The notes under the pieces are model-generated. The model saw nothing but the letters and a program-made list of their open reading frames with translations, did not search any database and had not been told where the DNA came from. From NCBI GenBank assembly GCA_030641085.1, contig DAOWIC010000103.1, positions 1-5,871 of the forward strand: 5,871 nt of DNA, read 5' to 3'. This stretch comes from Calditrichota bacterium. GTDB lineage: Bacteria; Zixibacteria; MSB-5A5; GN15; FEB-12. Made by a program: the position numbers and the translations under genes. Below are positions 1 through 5,857 of this stretch, in pieces (positions within the stretch are counted from its first letter, which is position 1; each line of letters begins with the position of its first letter).

Positions 1-2
1 AC

Positions 3-1232
3 TACGAGAAGATATCCAAGGACTTCCTGACCGACTTTTTGAACTCGCTGGTGATCATGGCCGGTCCGGGAATGTTCATAACGCCGATAACATCTCTGAA
101 CCATACGGAGGTCGAGAAGTACGGGCTTAATTTCCAGGAACTTTACACTCTGAGCGAAGAGAGCCAGATGACTTTCGGGGTGGATTTTATCCGGGAAGAG
201 ATTGACGGTGGGGTAACCTCAGTTACGCGCTACGAAGGTTTTGGGCCGTTCCCGTACAACGATACCACCGTCGGATCGGCAGTGCCGAAAAATAGCTGGA
301 ACAGTCTCGGCTTATATGCCTCCGGAGAGACTGAGTTTGGCAAGTTTCTGATCAATACCGGCCTGCGTTTTGACAATTTCTGGATCAACACCGAGGAAAC
401 CGACGGTTATGTGGACGATGACGACAACCCGTTGCCGACTGAGGACGAGCATTATTCATCGGTTAACGGCTCCCTCGGTGCGGTTTACGCTCTCGGCAGC
501 GGCGTCAACCTGGTGACTAACATAGGCAGCGCCTACCGCGTGCCGAACGTGGTTGAACGCTTCTATTTCGGATCCGCCTCAAACCGTGAGACTCGCCCCA
601 ATTCGGATATCAAGCCGGAGCGATCGATTTCTCTGGACTTTGGTGTGAAAGCGGTTCACGATGAGGTCAATTATTCTCTGATCGGTTTTTACAGCGACTA
701 TAGCGATTTCACGCAGCTCCAGAACTTCGATTCCATCCCGGCCCCCGGCCCACCGGGTGCTTACACTCCGTTGTGGCGCTATGAGAATATCGATGATGTC
801 ACGATCTACGGATTTGAAGGTGTGGTCGAGGCGAATTTCCATAGCGGCGTCTATGGCAGCCTGAGTTTCACCTATCAACATGGCCAGAACGATACTGAAG
901 ATGAGCCGCTCTTTGTGTCGCCGGTGAAAACAAGCGCCACGGCAGGCTATCGCCACAAAAAACACGGTCTGTTCGGCGAGGTGACGGTGCGCAAGATCGA
1001 AGATCAGGGTAGAGTGCCGAACGTCACTTACCTGGACGACATTGCCACCAAAGGCTTTGCTGTTGTTGATGTTACCGCCGGTGTCACGCTGTTTAGTTCT
1101 GTAAAGCTGGCGGTGGTTGGCAAGAATCTTTTCGATGAAGTGTACGCCGAGCCGTTCAATGCCCGTAACCCGGACAACCCGGTTCCCGAGGCAGGTCGCG
1201 GTCTGGTGGTGAGTATAAACGCCGGGATTTAG
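3..1232 (+). CDS. TonB-dependent outer-membrane receptor, C-terminal beta-barrel part (5' end outside window)
   Basis: The reading frame is open from position 3 with no stop, so this is the 3' part of a longer gene; the TTG at 39 is unlikely to be a true start. The 409 visible residues (counted from the codon at 3) are alternating, aromatic-rich beta-strands with acidic loops. Marks of the receptor family are YRVPNV near 178-183, NSDIKPE at 200-206 followed by a strand, the YENID...YGFEG stretch, and NLFDE at 375-379 just before the final strands. Such receptors import siderophores, cobalamin, haem, sugars or metals across the outer membrane using TonB energy. The plug domain and TonB box lie upstream, so the substrate cannot be inferred. 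The protein ends ...VVSINAGI, lacking the usual terminal aromatic residue. An intrinsic terminator follows 27 nt after the stop. The family is clear; the ligand is unknown. Confidence 0.9.
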   Translation, partial: YEKISKDFLTDFLNSLVIMAGPGMFITPITSLNHTEVEKYGLNFQELYTLSEESQMTFGVDFIREEIDGGVTSVTRYEGFGPFPYNDTTVGSAVPKNSWNSLGLYASGETEFGKFLINTGLRFDNFWINTEETDGYVDDDDNPLPTEDEHYSSVNGSLGAVYALGSGVNLVTNIGSAYRVPNVVERFYFGSASNRETRPNSDIKPERSISLDFGVKAVHDEVNYSLIGFYSDYSDFTQLQNFDSIPAPGPPGAYTPLWRYENIDDVTIYGFEGVVEANFHSGVYGSLSFTYQHGQNDTEDEPLFVSPVKTSATAGYRHKKHGLFGEVTVRKIEDQGRVPNVTYLDDIATKGFAVVDVTAGVTLFSSVKLAVVGKNLFDEVYAEPFNARNPDNPVPEAGRGLVVSINAGI

Positions 1233-1259
1233 ACTACACTAATAGATTTTTATCTGGGT

Positions 1260-1287
1260 CCCCGCGAACGCAATCGCGGGGGCTTTT
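1260..1287 (+). terminator. Rho-independent terminator after the TonB-dependent receptor gene
   Basis: A perfect 8-bp stem, CCCCGCGA (1260-1267) with TCGCGGGG (1274-1281), encloses a 6-nt loop ACGCAA and is followed by GGCTTTTAT. It lies 27 nt past the receptor stop. The short T run suits termination on the + strand; there is no T run on the other side, so it is probably not bidirectional. It separates the receptor transcript from the operon that starts at 1374. Confidence 0.85.
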
Positions 1288-1335
1288 ATCATAACAGCCG
1301 CCACTCTGCCTACCCGGCGAGAGCGCTTTATTATG

Positions 1336-1364
1336 TTGACGCCTTTTCAAGCGAGGCGTACTTT
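1336..1364 (+). promoter_or_regulatory. Candidate sigma-70-type promoter for the four-gene operon
   Basis: TTGACG (1336-1341) matches the -35 consensus at five of six positions. After a 17-nt spacer comes TACTTT (1359-1364), a mediocre -10 with three of six matches. It is the best spaced pair I see between the receptor terminator and the start at 1374. It would place transcription initiation at about 1370-1373, almost on the ATG. This rests on sequence matching only; consensus may differ in this phylum. Confidence 0.3.
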
Positions 1365-1373
1365 TGGGCTATT

Positions 1374-3365
1374 ATGAAGAACTTCATCGAGAAGCTGGGC
1401 GCTTTTCTGGCGGCCCTGTTGTTTGTTATCGTTGCCTGGTATCTCTATGACACGTTGCGCGAGAAGACTTTCGAAGAGAGGATCGCCGACATAATCCACC
1501 TGGAGGACTGTCGGGAACGCACCGGGCAGCTTGAAACATACCTTGCCGACCCCGACCCCCGGATTCGCGCCCGCGCGGCGCTGGCGGTGGGACGGATCGG
1601 CGGCAACGGCAGCGGCAGGCTGCTGTATAAATTGTTCACCACCGATGAGATGGATGTCGCCGAGACGGCCGCCTTTGCGCTCGGCCTGACCGATGAAAAG
1701 CAGTTTGCGGTGCGGTTGCTTGATCTCTCGGTCGAGGCGCCCTCGAAAATCGGCGCCGCGGCGGTGACGGCCGCCGGTCGTCTGGCCGACACCACCATGC
1801 CGGATGTAATCGACGCCATCGCCGGGCACCTGTCGCACCCCTCGCCCGAAGTGCGTGAGGCGGCGTTGATGGCGCTCTTTCGGGCCGGAGCCAGCGATAA
1901 AGCCGATGTGATAACCGGCCTGTTGGCGAGCGAGCCGGATGAGCAGGTGCGCGTTACGGCGCTGTATGCGCTCGCCCGAATGAGGATCGGTACCGCCGTT
2001 GACGTTTACGAGCAGTATCTGGCCGACCCGGACCCGTGGGTTCGGTCGCTGGCAATTATGGGGCTGGGAGCTTCCGGCGGCAAGGAGGCTGTCCGGTATT
2101 TGACAATCGCGCTTAACGACGGCGACAACAACGTCGCAACGCAGGCGATTGCAGGCCTGGCCGGTAAGACCGAATCGGGCGTGGCCAAAAAACTGGCCGG
2201 TAAGCTCGAAAAAGAGATCGATGAAAAACTGACCGTACAGCTCATCAACGCCCTCCGACGGCAGGAGTATGCTGGTGCGGCGGATCTGGTCCGGCAGATA
2301 ATGGAAGAACGGCCGACCCCGAATATCGTCGCGGCCGGTGTCACCTATCTGGCAGCGGTGCAGAAAGATCGGGCGGTGATGCTGATCGATTCGCTACTCA
2401 CGCTTGACAATCGTGATATCCGCGCCGCCTGTGCCGAGGCGTACGGGATTGTCGGCGGCATGAATGTCGTCCCTCGTCTGGCCGGGCTGTTCAAGGATTC
2501 CGAGCCGATTGTTCGGGCCGGCGCGTTCGAGCAACTGGTGACTATAGACAGCGCCAATGTCGATTTCTATATCAAGACGGCCCTTAACGACACCGATTAC
2601 ATGTTGCCGATTATGGCTCTGGATCAGATCGGAACGCGCAAGCTGGCCGACTATTTGCCCCGGGTTCATTCAATGATGGTTCGTCCGGATTCAACGCGGG
2701 TCGATATTCGCCGCTCGCTGCTCGATGTGGCCGGCAGTTTTATCGGTGAAAACAAGAATGACACCACCGCCCGTCAGGTGCTGGTGGCCGGGATTTTGGA
2801 TCCGGAATATGTTATCCGCCGCGAGGCGGCCGGGATCTATCGCGAATTGCTCGATGAAAACCGATGGGACATGGTGCCGCCCGCGCCGACCAGCCTGACC
2901 CGGCGCGAGATCGAGCGAGCCATAAGAAAGTACACCACCAACCCGACCGCGACCATCGTAACGGAGAAGGGCGAGATCGAACTGGAACTGTTTTTCGAGG
3001 TCGCCCCGCGCACGGTGATGACTATTATCGATCTGGCGCAGGACGGTTTCTACGACGGCCTGACATTCCATCGGGTGATCGGCAATTTTGTCGCGCAGGC
3101 AGGCTGCCCGCGCGGCGCCGGTTGGGGCGGGCCGCCCGAGATGATGCGCTGTGAATACTCCGACCAGCCGTATGAGCGCGGCACGGTTGGTATCGCCACC
3201 TCGGGCAAGGATACCGGCGGATCGCAGTTTTTCATCACCTATTCGCCGCAACCACACCTCGAGGGCAGGTACACCGTTATCGGCCGGGTGCTGATCGGTA
3301 TGGATGTGGTCGATCAAATTGTTCGGGGTGATACGATCAAGACAATCCTCATTCACGAGGAATGA
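1374..3365 (+). CDS. Membrane-anchored HEAT-repeat protein with C-terminal cyclophilin-type peptidyl-prolyl cis-trans isomerase
   Basis: The product is 663 aa. Residues 8-25 form one hydrophobic segment after K2 and K7, a signal-anchor with the bulk probably in the periplasm; there is no lipobox. Residues ~45-490 are about a dozen helical HEAT-type repeats, with the recurrent pattern DPDPxVRxxAxxALGxxG (for example D59-PDPRIRARAA and D476-PEYVIRREAA), a protein-binding solenoid. Residues ~525-662 are a compact cyclophilin domain. By alignment with human cyclophilin A, R567 (FHR), F572, Q575, A608, Q618, F620 and L629 keep the active-site pattern. The tryptophan position is H628 and the active-site His position is Y633, as often seen in bacterial cyclophilins. 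It is therefore probably an active prolyl isomerase on a scaffold. No other in-frame start lies between 1321 and 1374, and the Shine-Dalgarno match is poor. The next gene follows after 4 nt. HEAT-cyclophilin fusions are known in Bacteroidota-like bacteria; the client is unknown. Confidence 0.9.
   Translation: MKNFIEKLGAFLAALLFVIVAWYLYDTLREKTFEERIADIIHLEDCRERTGQLETYLADPDPRIRARAALAVGRIGGNGSGRLLYKLFTTDEMDVAETAAFALGLTDEKQFAVRLLDLSVEAPSKIGAAAVTAAGRLADTTMPDVIDAIAGHLSHPSPEVREAALMALFRAGASDKADVITGLLASEPDEQVRVTALYALARMRIGTAVDVYEQYLADPDPWVRSLAIMGLGASGGKEAVRYLTIALNDGDNNVATQAIAGLAGKTESGVAKKLAGKLEKEIDEKLTVQLINALRRQEYAGAADLVRQIMEERPTPNIVAAGVTYLAAVQKDRAVMLIDSLLTLDNRDIRAACAEAYGIVGGMNVVPRLAGLFKDSEPIVRAGAFEQLVTIDSANVDFYIKTALNDTDYMLPIMALDQIGTRKLADYLPRVHSMMVRPDSTRVDIRRSLLDVAGSFIGENKNDTTARQVLVAGILDPEYVIRREAAGIYRELLDENRWDMVPPAPTSLTRREIERAIRKYTTNPTATIVTEKGEIELELFFEVAPRTVMTIIDLAQDGFYDGLTFHRVIGNFVAQAGCPRGAGWGGPPEMMRCEYSDQPYERGTVGIATSGKDTGGSQFFITYSPQPHLEGRYTVIGRVLIGMDVVDQIVRGDTIKTILIHEE
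3357..3362 (+). promoter_or_regulatory. Ribosome binding site GAGGAA that fixes the start of the next gene at 3370
   Basis: GAGGAA overlaps the last codons of the cyclophilin gene and sits 7 nt before the ATG at 3370. An upstream in-frame ATG at 3304 would add 22 residues lying wholly inside the cyclophilin gene and would bury the signal peptide. The 3370 start puts a standard signal sequence at the N-terminus. Overlap of this site with the upstream stop suggests translational coupling. Confidence 0.75.
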
Positions 3366-3369
3366 TACT

Positions 3370-4182
3370 ATGAGAAAAGCACAGATTGTTATTCTGTCTC
3401 TGGTAATGATGGCGCTGGTGAACCGGACGCCCGCGGCCCAGATCGACGCGATTGATCCGGAGGCGATGATACAACGTATCGTGGCAGTCGACCAAAAGCA
3501 GCGCGACGAGATCAAGGACATCGTTTTCGATGCTGATTATATCGAGGGCAAACTCAACGACGAAGGAATCTTTGAAGAAAAAGCCCGCTTTGTCAAAAAG
3601 ACGTACGTGAAGTACCTGCCCGACACGGCTCTTGTCTATGAGGATTACCTCGAGTACTACAAGGACGGCAAGCTGCAGGAAGAGAAAAAGCGCGACAAGG
3701 CGGCCGACGAGCAGCGAGAGAAGAAACAGAAACGTAAGGGGCGCGATGTCTCCACCTTCATGATGGAACCGTTCTATCCCGACAGCCGGGCCGATTACGA
3801 CATCACCTATGAAGGCGTATTCGAAAATAAGATCGGCGGCTTTATCTGCCACCAGTTCCGGGTCCGGGCGAAGGAGGAGATAGAGGGGCTGATCAACGGC
3901 GATTTTTACATCGATGCCGAATCGTTTCATCCGGTGCGGGTCGATTTCTCCCCGGCCAAAATGGTCAAGAAGGCGATGTTCAAGATGAAAGAGCTGAAGC
4001 TTTCCATGAGCTACGCCCCGGTCGGCGAGGAACATTGGCTGCCGCGCCAATTTGATATCAAAGGCAAGGCGAAGGCGATGTTCTTTATCGGGGTCACGAT
4101 ATCCGGGACCGAGTATTTTCGTAATCCGATTATAAACGGCGGCATCGCCGATGAAATTTTCGAGGTGACAGATGGAAAATAA
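3370..4182 (+). CDS. Secreted LolA-like / outer-membrane lipoprotein-sorting-type protein
   Basis: The product is 270 aa. It opens with a signal peptide: MRK, a hydrophobic core at about residues 4-17, and probable cleavage in TPAAQ near 22-23; no cysteine makes it a lipoprotein. The remainder is largely beta-strand. Strands such as GDFYIDAESFHPVRVDF (H187 within it) and, after an EEHW loop, LPRQFDIKGKA (from L224) recall the half-barrel of LolA and related lipoprotein-sorting proteins, where a line about the stored ligand is followed by 'W-x-P' strands. A very charged segment at 98-126, mostly K, E, R, D and Q, interrupts the strands and should be a helical or disordered insertion. It starts 4 nt after the cyclophilin-fusion stop and overlaps the next gene by 11 nt, so the genes are probably co-translated. 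A periplasmic carrier or chaperone role is inferred from fold resemblance alone; a plain hypothetical exported protein is the alternative. Confidence 0.6.
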   Translation: MRKAQIVILSLVMMALVNRTPAAQIDAIDPEAMIQRIVAVDQKQRDEIKDIVFDADYIEGKLNDEGIFEEKARFVKKTYVKYLPDTALVYEDYLEYYKDGKLQEEKKRDKAADEQREKKQKRKGRDVSTFMMEPFYPDSRADYDITYEGVFENKIGGFICHQFRVRAKEEIEGLINGDFYIDAESFHPVRVDFSPAKMVKKAMFKMKELKLSMSYAPVGEEHWLPRQFDIKGKAKAMFFIGVTISGTEYFRNPIINGGIADEIFEVTDGK

Positions 4183-4666
4183 TTACAAAACCAAGGTAGT
4201 TAAAATCGACATCCCGCCTGACACCAACCTGATTTTCGGCCAGTCCCACTTTATCAAGACAGTCGAGGATCTCTACGAAGCGCTGATCACTGGCTGTCCC
4301 GGTCTCAAGTTCGGGGTCGCCTTCTGCGAGGCCAGCCAGAAACGGCTGATCCGCACCGACGGCAACAGCGAGGAGATGATCGAGGCGGCCGCGACGGCTG
4401 CCTTTGATGTTGCCTGCGGTCACACTTTCTTCATCTACATGCGGGAGGGATTCCCGATCAATGTCCTCGGGCGGGTGAAGAACGTCGACGAGGTCTGCCG
4501 GATCTTCTGCGCTACCGCCAACCCGCTTGAAGTGCTCGTGGTCGAGACCCGGCTGGGCCGGGGGGTGCTGGGTGTGGTCGACGGTGAGACGCCGGTCGGG
4601 ATCGAATCCGACGCCGACAAACAGGAGCGGATCGAGTTCCTCAGAAAAATCGGCTACAAACGGTAA
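4172..4666 (+). CDS. Adenosine-specific kinase family protein (DUF355 type)
   Basis: The product is 164 aa, full length for this small single-domain family common in archaea and scattered in bacteria. Recognisable blocks are FGQSHFIKTVEDLYEAL (22-38), LKFGVAFCEAS (45-55), GHTFFIY (83-89), FPINVLGRVKNVDEVCRIFCATANPLEV (94-121, key residues N97, C109, N117, E120) and GRGVLGVVDG (129-138), ending with FLRKIGYKR. A Pyrobaculum homologue was studied structurally and proposed to bind adenosine nucleotides and carry a stably phosphorylated histidine; H26 and H84 are the histidines here lying in conserved blocks. The physiological reaction is poorly established. The start at 4172 has GAGGTG at 4162-4167, 4 nt before the ATG, inside the upstream gene, and the two genes overlap by 11 nt. 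No signal peptide, so cytoplasmic. Family assignment is strong; the biochemical role is not. Confidence 0.88.
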   Translation: MENNYKTKVVKIDIPPDTNLIFGQSHFIKTVEDLYEALITGCPGLKFGVAFCEASQKRLIRTDGNSEEMIEAAATAAFDVACGHTFFIYMREGFPINVLGRVKNVDEVCRIFCATANPLEVLVVETRLGRGVLGVVDGETPVGIESDADKQERIEFLRKIGYKR

Positions 4667-4679
4667 TATTACCGGCAGA

Positions 4680-4698
4680 GCCGGAGAGGATCTCCGGC
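4680..4698 (+). promoter_or_regulatory. Perfect hairpin in the leader of the acetyltransferase gene
   Basis: GCCGGAGA (4680-4687) pairs fully with TCTCCGGC (4691-4698) around the 3-nt loop GGA. It fills most of the 39-nt gap between the kinase-family stop and the ATG at 4706. The only Shine-Dalgarno-like run in the gap, GGAGAGGA (4683-4690), lies in the 5' arm and loop, 15 nt from the start, which is too far unless the hairpin folds and shortens the distance. It has no T run, so it is not an intrinsic terminator. It could modulate translation or mRNA processing; the function is inferred. Confidence 0.5.
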
Positions 4699-4705
4699 GA
4701 GCGGC

Positions 4706-5491
4706 ATGTTCATCTACTCCACCGACAGGGCGCGGCTGCGGCGTCATTTTCAAAAAGACCCGGTTCTGTTTTCATATCATATCGGCGACCTGGATGATTT
4801 CTATTTTCCCCACTGCCAATGGGCAGTTGTCTACGAAGAGCAACGCGCCCGAATCGAAGAGACGATCCTGATCTACACCGGCTGCGAAACGCCGACTGTC
4901 ATGGCGTTTGGCCTGACCGCACGGTTCGCGCCCTTCATGAATGAAATTGTCGAGATCCTGCCGCCGAAGTTCTACTGCCATTTCATGGTCGATTCACGCG
5001 CCACCTTTGGCCGCGTTTACCGCGAGACGCCGCTGGGGACACATCTCAAAATGAAGCTGACCGACACCGGCGATCTTGCGCCTTTGTCCGATGACAGCAA
5101 TATCCGGCGCCTCGATCCGTCGCATGAATCCGAATTGAAGCAGTTGTATGACACCGCCTATCCGGGGCATTACTTCACGGCGCGCATGCTTGAGACCGGG
5201 AAGTATTTCGGATATATCGAAGATGACCGGATTGTGGCGGTCGCCGGGGTGAATGTGGATTCGGATCAGTACAAAATCGCCGTGCTGGGCAATATCACGA
5301 CCGACCCTGAGTATCGCGGGCGCGGCCTGAGCCGGATAGTAACCACGCGGCTCGTTTCCGAACTGGCGCACGAGGGCAAACTGGTCTGTCTGAATGTAAA
5401 GGCGGACAACGATCACGCGATCCGGCTTTACGAGCGGCTCGGATTCGCGAAGATCCACGAGTACGAAGAGGCGTTGTTCGAGCTTTTGTAG
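4706..5491 (+). CDS. GNAT-family N-acetyltransferase with N-terminal extra domain
   Basis: The product is 261 aa. Residues ~110-261 are a GNAT acetyl-CoA-dependent acyltransferase domain. Its acetyl-CoA pyrophosphate-binding motif A is N196-ITTDPEYRGRGLS with R204-G-R-G207, and motif B is N230-VKADNDHAIRLYERLGF247. Residues 1-~110 form a second domain beginning with a DPVLFSYHIGDLDD stretch (D18 to D31) and an aromatic-rich FYFPHCQW; this opening is typical of a group of two-domain bacterial GNAT proteins whose N-terminal half looks like a degenerate GNAT fold. The substrate is unknown; small molecules or protein amino groups are both possible. It lies in the same frame as the upstream kinase-family gene, separated by TAA and 39 nt; no in-frame start exists between that stop and 4706. 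It is the last gene of the operon, followed directly by the hairpin array. No signal peptide, so cytoplasmic. Confidence 0.88.
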   Translation: MFIYSTDRARLRRHFQKDPVLFSYHIGDLDDFYFPHCQWAVVYEEQRARIEETILIYTGCETPTVMAFGLTARFAPFMNEIVEILPPKFYCHFMVDSRATFGRVYRETPLGTHLKMKLTDTGDLAPLSDDSNIRRLDPSHESELKQLYDTAYPGHYFTARMLETGKYFGYIEDDRIVAVAGVNVDSDQYKIAVLGNITTDPEYRGRGLSRIVTTRLVSELAHEGKLVCLNVKADNDHAIRLYERLGFAKIHEYEEALFELL

Positions 5492-5504
5492 GACCGGTTC
5501 CGCC

Positions 5505-5519
5505 GACGCCGGAGGCGTC
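5505..5519. repeat. Hairpin 1 of the array
   Basis: GACGCC (5505-5510) and GGCGTC (5514-5519) pair around GGA, 13 nt after the acetyltransferase stop. There is no T run after it, so it is not a classical terminator. It shares the 10-mer TCCGCCGACG (5499-5508) with hairpin 8 (5737-5746). Confidence 0.7.
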
Positions 5520-5544
5520 AAGAAACCCAATACCCCGTGTTGTA

Positions 5545-5566
5545 GGGGCATGATTTATCATGCCCT
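5545..5566. repeat. Hairpin 2 of the array, possible weak terminator
   Basis: GGGCATGAT (5546-5554) pairs perfectly with ATCATGCCC (5557-5565); allowing a 4-nt loop, the stem is 8 bp with loop TTTA, and a G-T pair extends it at 5545/5566. It is followed by TTTGG, a very short T run. Of all array members near the operon end it is the most terminator-like. Confidence 0.75.
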
Positions 5567-5569
5567 TTG

Positions 5570-5597
5570 GCAAGCATTTGATAAATCAAATGCCTGC
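5570..5597. repeat. Hairpin 3 of the array
   Basis: GCATTTGAT (5574-5582) pairs perfectly with ATCAAATGC (5585-5593). After an A/C mismatch the outer GCA and TGC also pair. Its core TGATAAATCA (5579-5588) is the exact reverse complement of the core TGATTTATCA (5551-5560) of hairpin 2. Confidence 0.75.
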
Positions 5598-5609
5598 GAA
5601 TTCTGCCAC

Positions 5610-5625
5610 TCTCGCGCATGCGAGA
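5610..5625. repeat. Hairpin 4 of the array
   Basis: TCTCGC (5610-5615) pairs with GCGAGA (5620-5625) around the loop GCAT. It is followed by ATCCGGTAACCCA, which leads into hairpin 5. Confidence 0.7.
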
Positions 5626-5629
5626 ATCC

Positions 5630-5653
5630 GGTAACCCACAGCTTTGCTGTGGG
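5630..5653. repeat. Hairpin 5 of the array, GGTAACCCA type
   Basis: CCCACAGC (5635-5642) pairs perfectly with GCTGTGGG (5646-5653) around TTT. The unit opens with GGTAACCCA (5630-5638), repeated exactly at 5728-5736 and with one change at 5777-5785. Confidence 0.75.
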
Positions 5654-5663
5654 ATCGTTCTCG

Positions 5664-5683
5664 CCTGAGTCTTGTAGCTCAGG
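5664..5683. repeat. Hairpin 6 of the array, TCTTGTAG-loop type
   Basis: CCTGAG (5664-5669) pairs with CTCAGG (5678-5683) around the 8-nt loop TCTTGTAG. The same loop occurs at the window end behind a different arm. Confidence 0.65.
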
Positions 5684-5694
5684 AGGGCGGGTGG

Positions 5695-5712
5695 CGCACC
5701 CCTTGGGGTGCG
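5695..5712. repeat. Hairpin 7 of the array
   Basis: CGCACCCC (5695-5702) and GGGGTGCG (5705-5712) are perfect complements separated by TT, followed by TTTACTG. The actual loop would open at least one C-G pair. The 3' T run is too short for a confident terminator call. Confidence 0.75.
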
Positions 5713-5727
5713 TTTACTGTTCCATCT

Positions 5728-5758
5728 GGTAACCCATCCGCCGACGGCGGACTGTGGG
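5728..5758. repeat. Hairpin 8 of the array, GGTAACCCA type
   Basis: The inner arms TCCGCC (5737-5742) and GGCGGA (5746-5751) pair around GAC. The outer CCCA (5733-5736) pairs with TGGG (5755-5758) across a 3-nt bulge. It opens with GGTAACCCA as in hairpin 5, and shares CCCATCCGC with hairpin 9. Confidence 0.7.
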
Positions 5759-5776
5759 CAAGTAACGGTCAGCACG

Positions 5777-5800
5777 GGTACCCCATCCGCTTGCGGTGGG
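5777..5800. repeat. Hairpin 9 of the array, GGTA(A/C)CCCA type
   Basis: CCCA-T-CCGC (5782-5790) pairs with GCGGTGGG (5793-5800) around TT, with a single bulged T at 5786. It opens with GGTACCCCA, one base from the GGTAACCCA of hairpins 5 and 8. Confidence 0.7.
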
Positions 5801-5857
5801 TTGAGATTCGGGCTGTACATCGCATGATTACTCCTCCCATGATACGACCAATGTAGA

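Noticed and set aside
3304..3369. Upstream ATG that would extend the secreted protein by 22 residues
   Set aside because: It would lie inside the cyclophilin coding region and displace the signal peptide; GAGGAA 7 nt before 3370 supports the shorter form.
2691..3521. 276-codon open frame on the minus strand
   Set aside because: It lies antisense to the cyclophilin domain and the start of the secreted-protein gene, both of which have clear protein features on the + strand; its product shows no recognisable domain. High GC gives long shadow frames.
3349..4050. 233-codon open frame on the minus strand
   Set aside because: It is antisense to the secreted LolA-like gene. The + strand has a signal peptide, a good ribosome site and operon-like spacing, so the minus frame is a shadow.
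4130..4753. 207-codon open frame on the minus strand
   Set aside because: It covers the adenosine-specific-kinase family gene, whose family match on the + strand is strong.
5505..5519. Intrinsic terminator directly after the acetyltransferase gene
   Set aside because: The 6-bp stem has no T run on either side, so it does not meet the usual pattern; hairpin 2 is only slightly better.
5518..5820. 100-codon minus-strand frame, plus 60- and 70-codon + frames across the repeat array
   Set aside because: Their products are translations of palindromes with no domain-like pattern. The minus frame does have a plausible ribosome site, recorded as a finding, but I do not support it as a gene.
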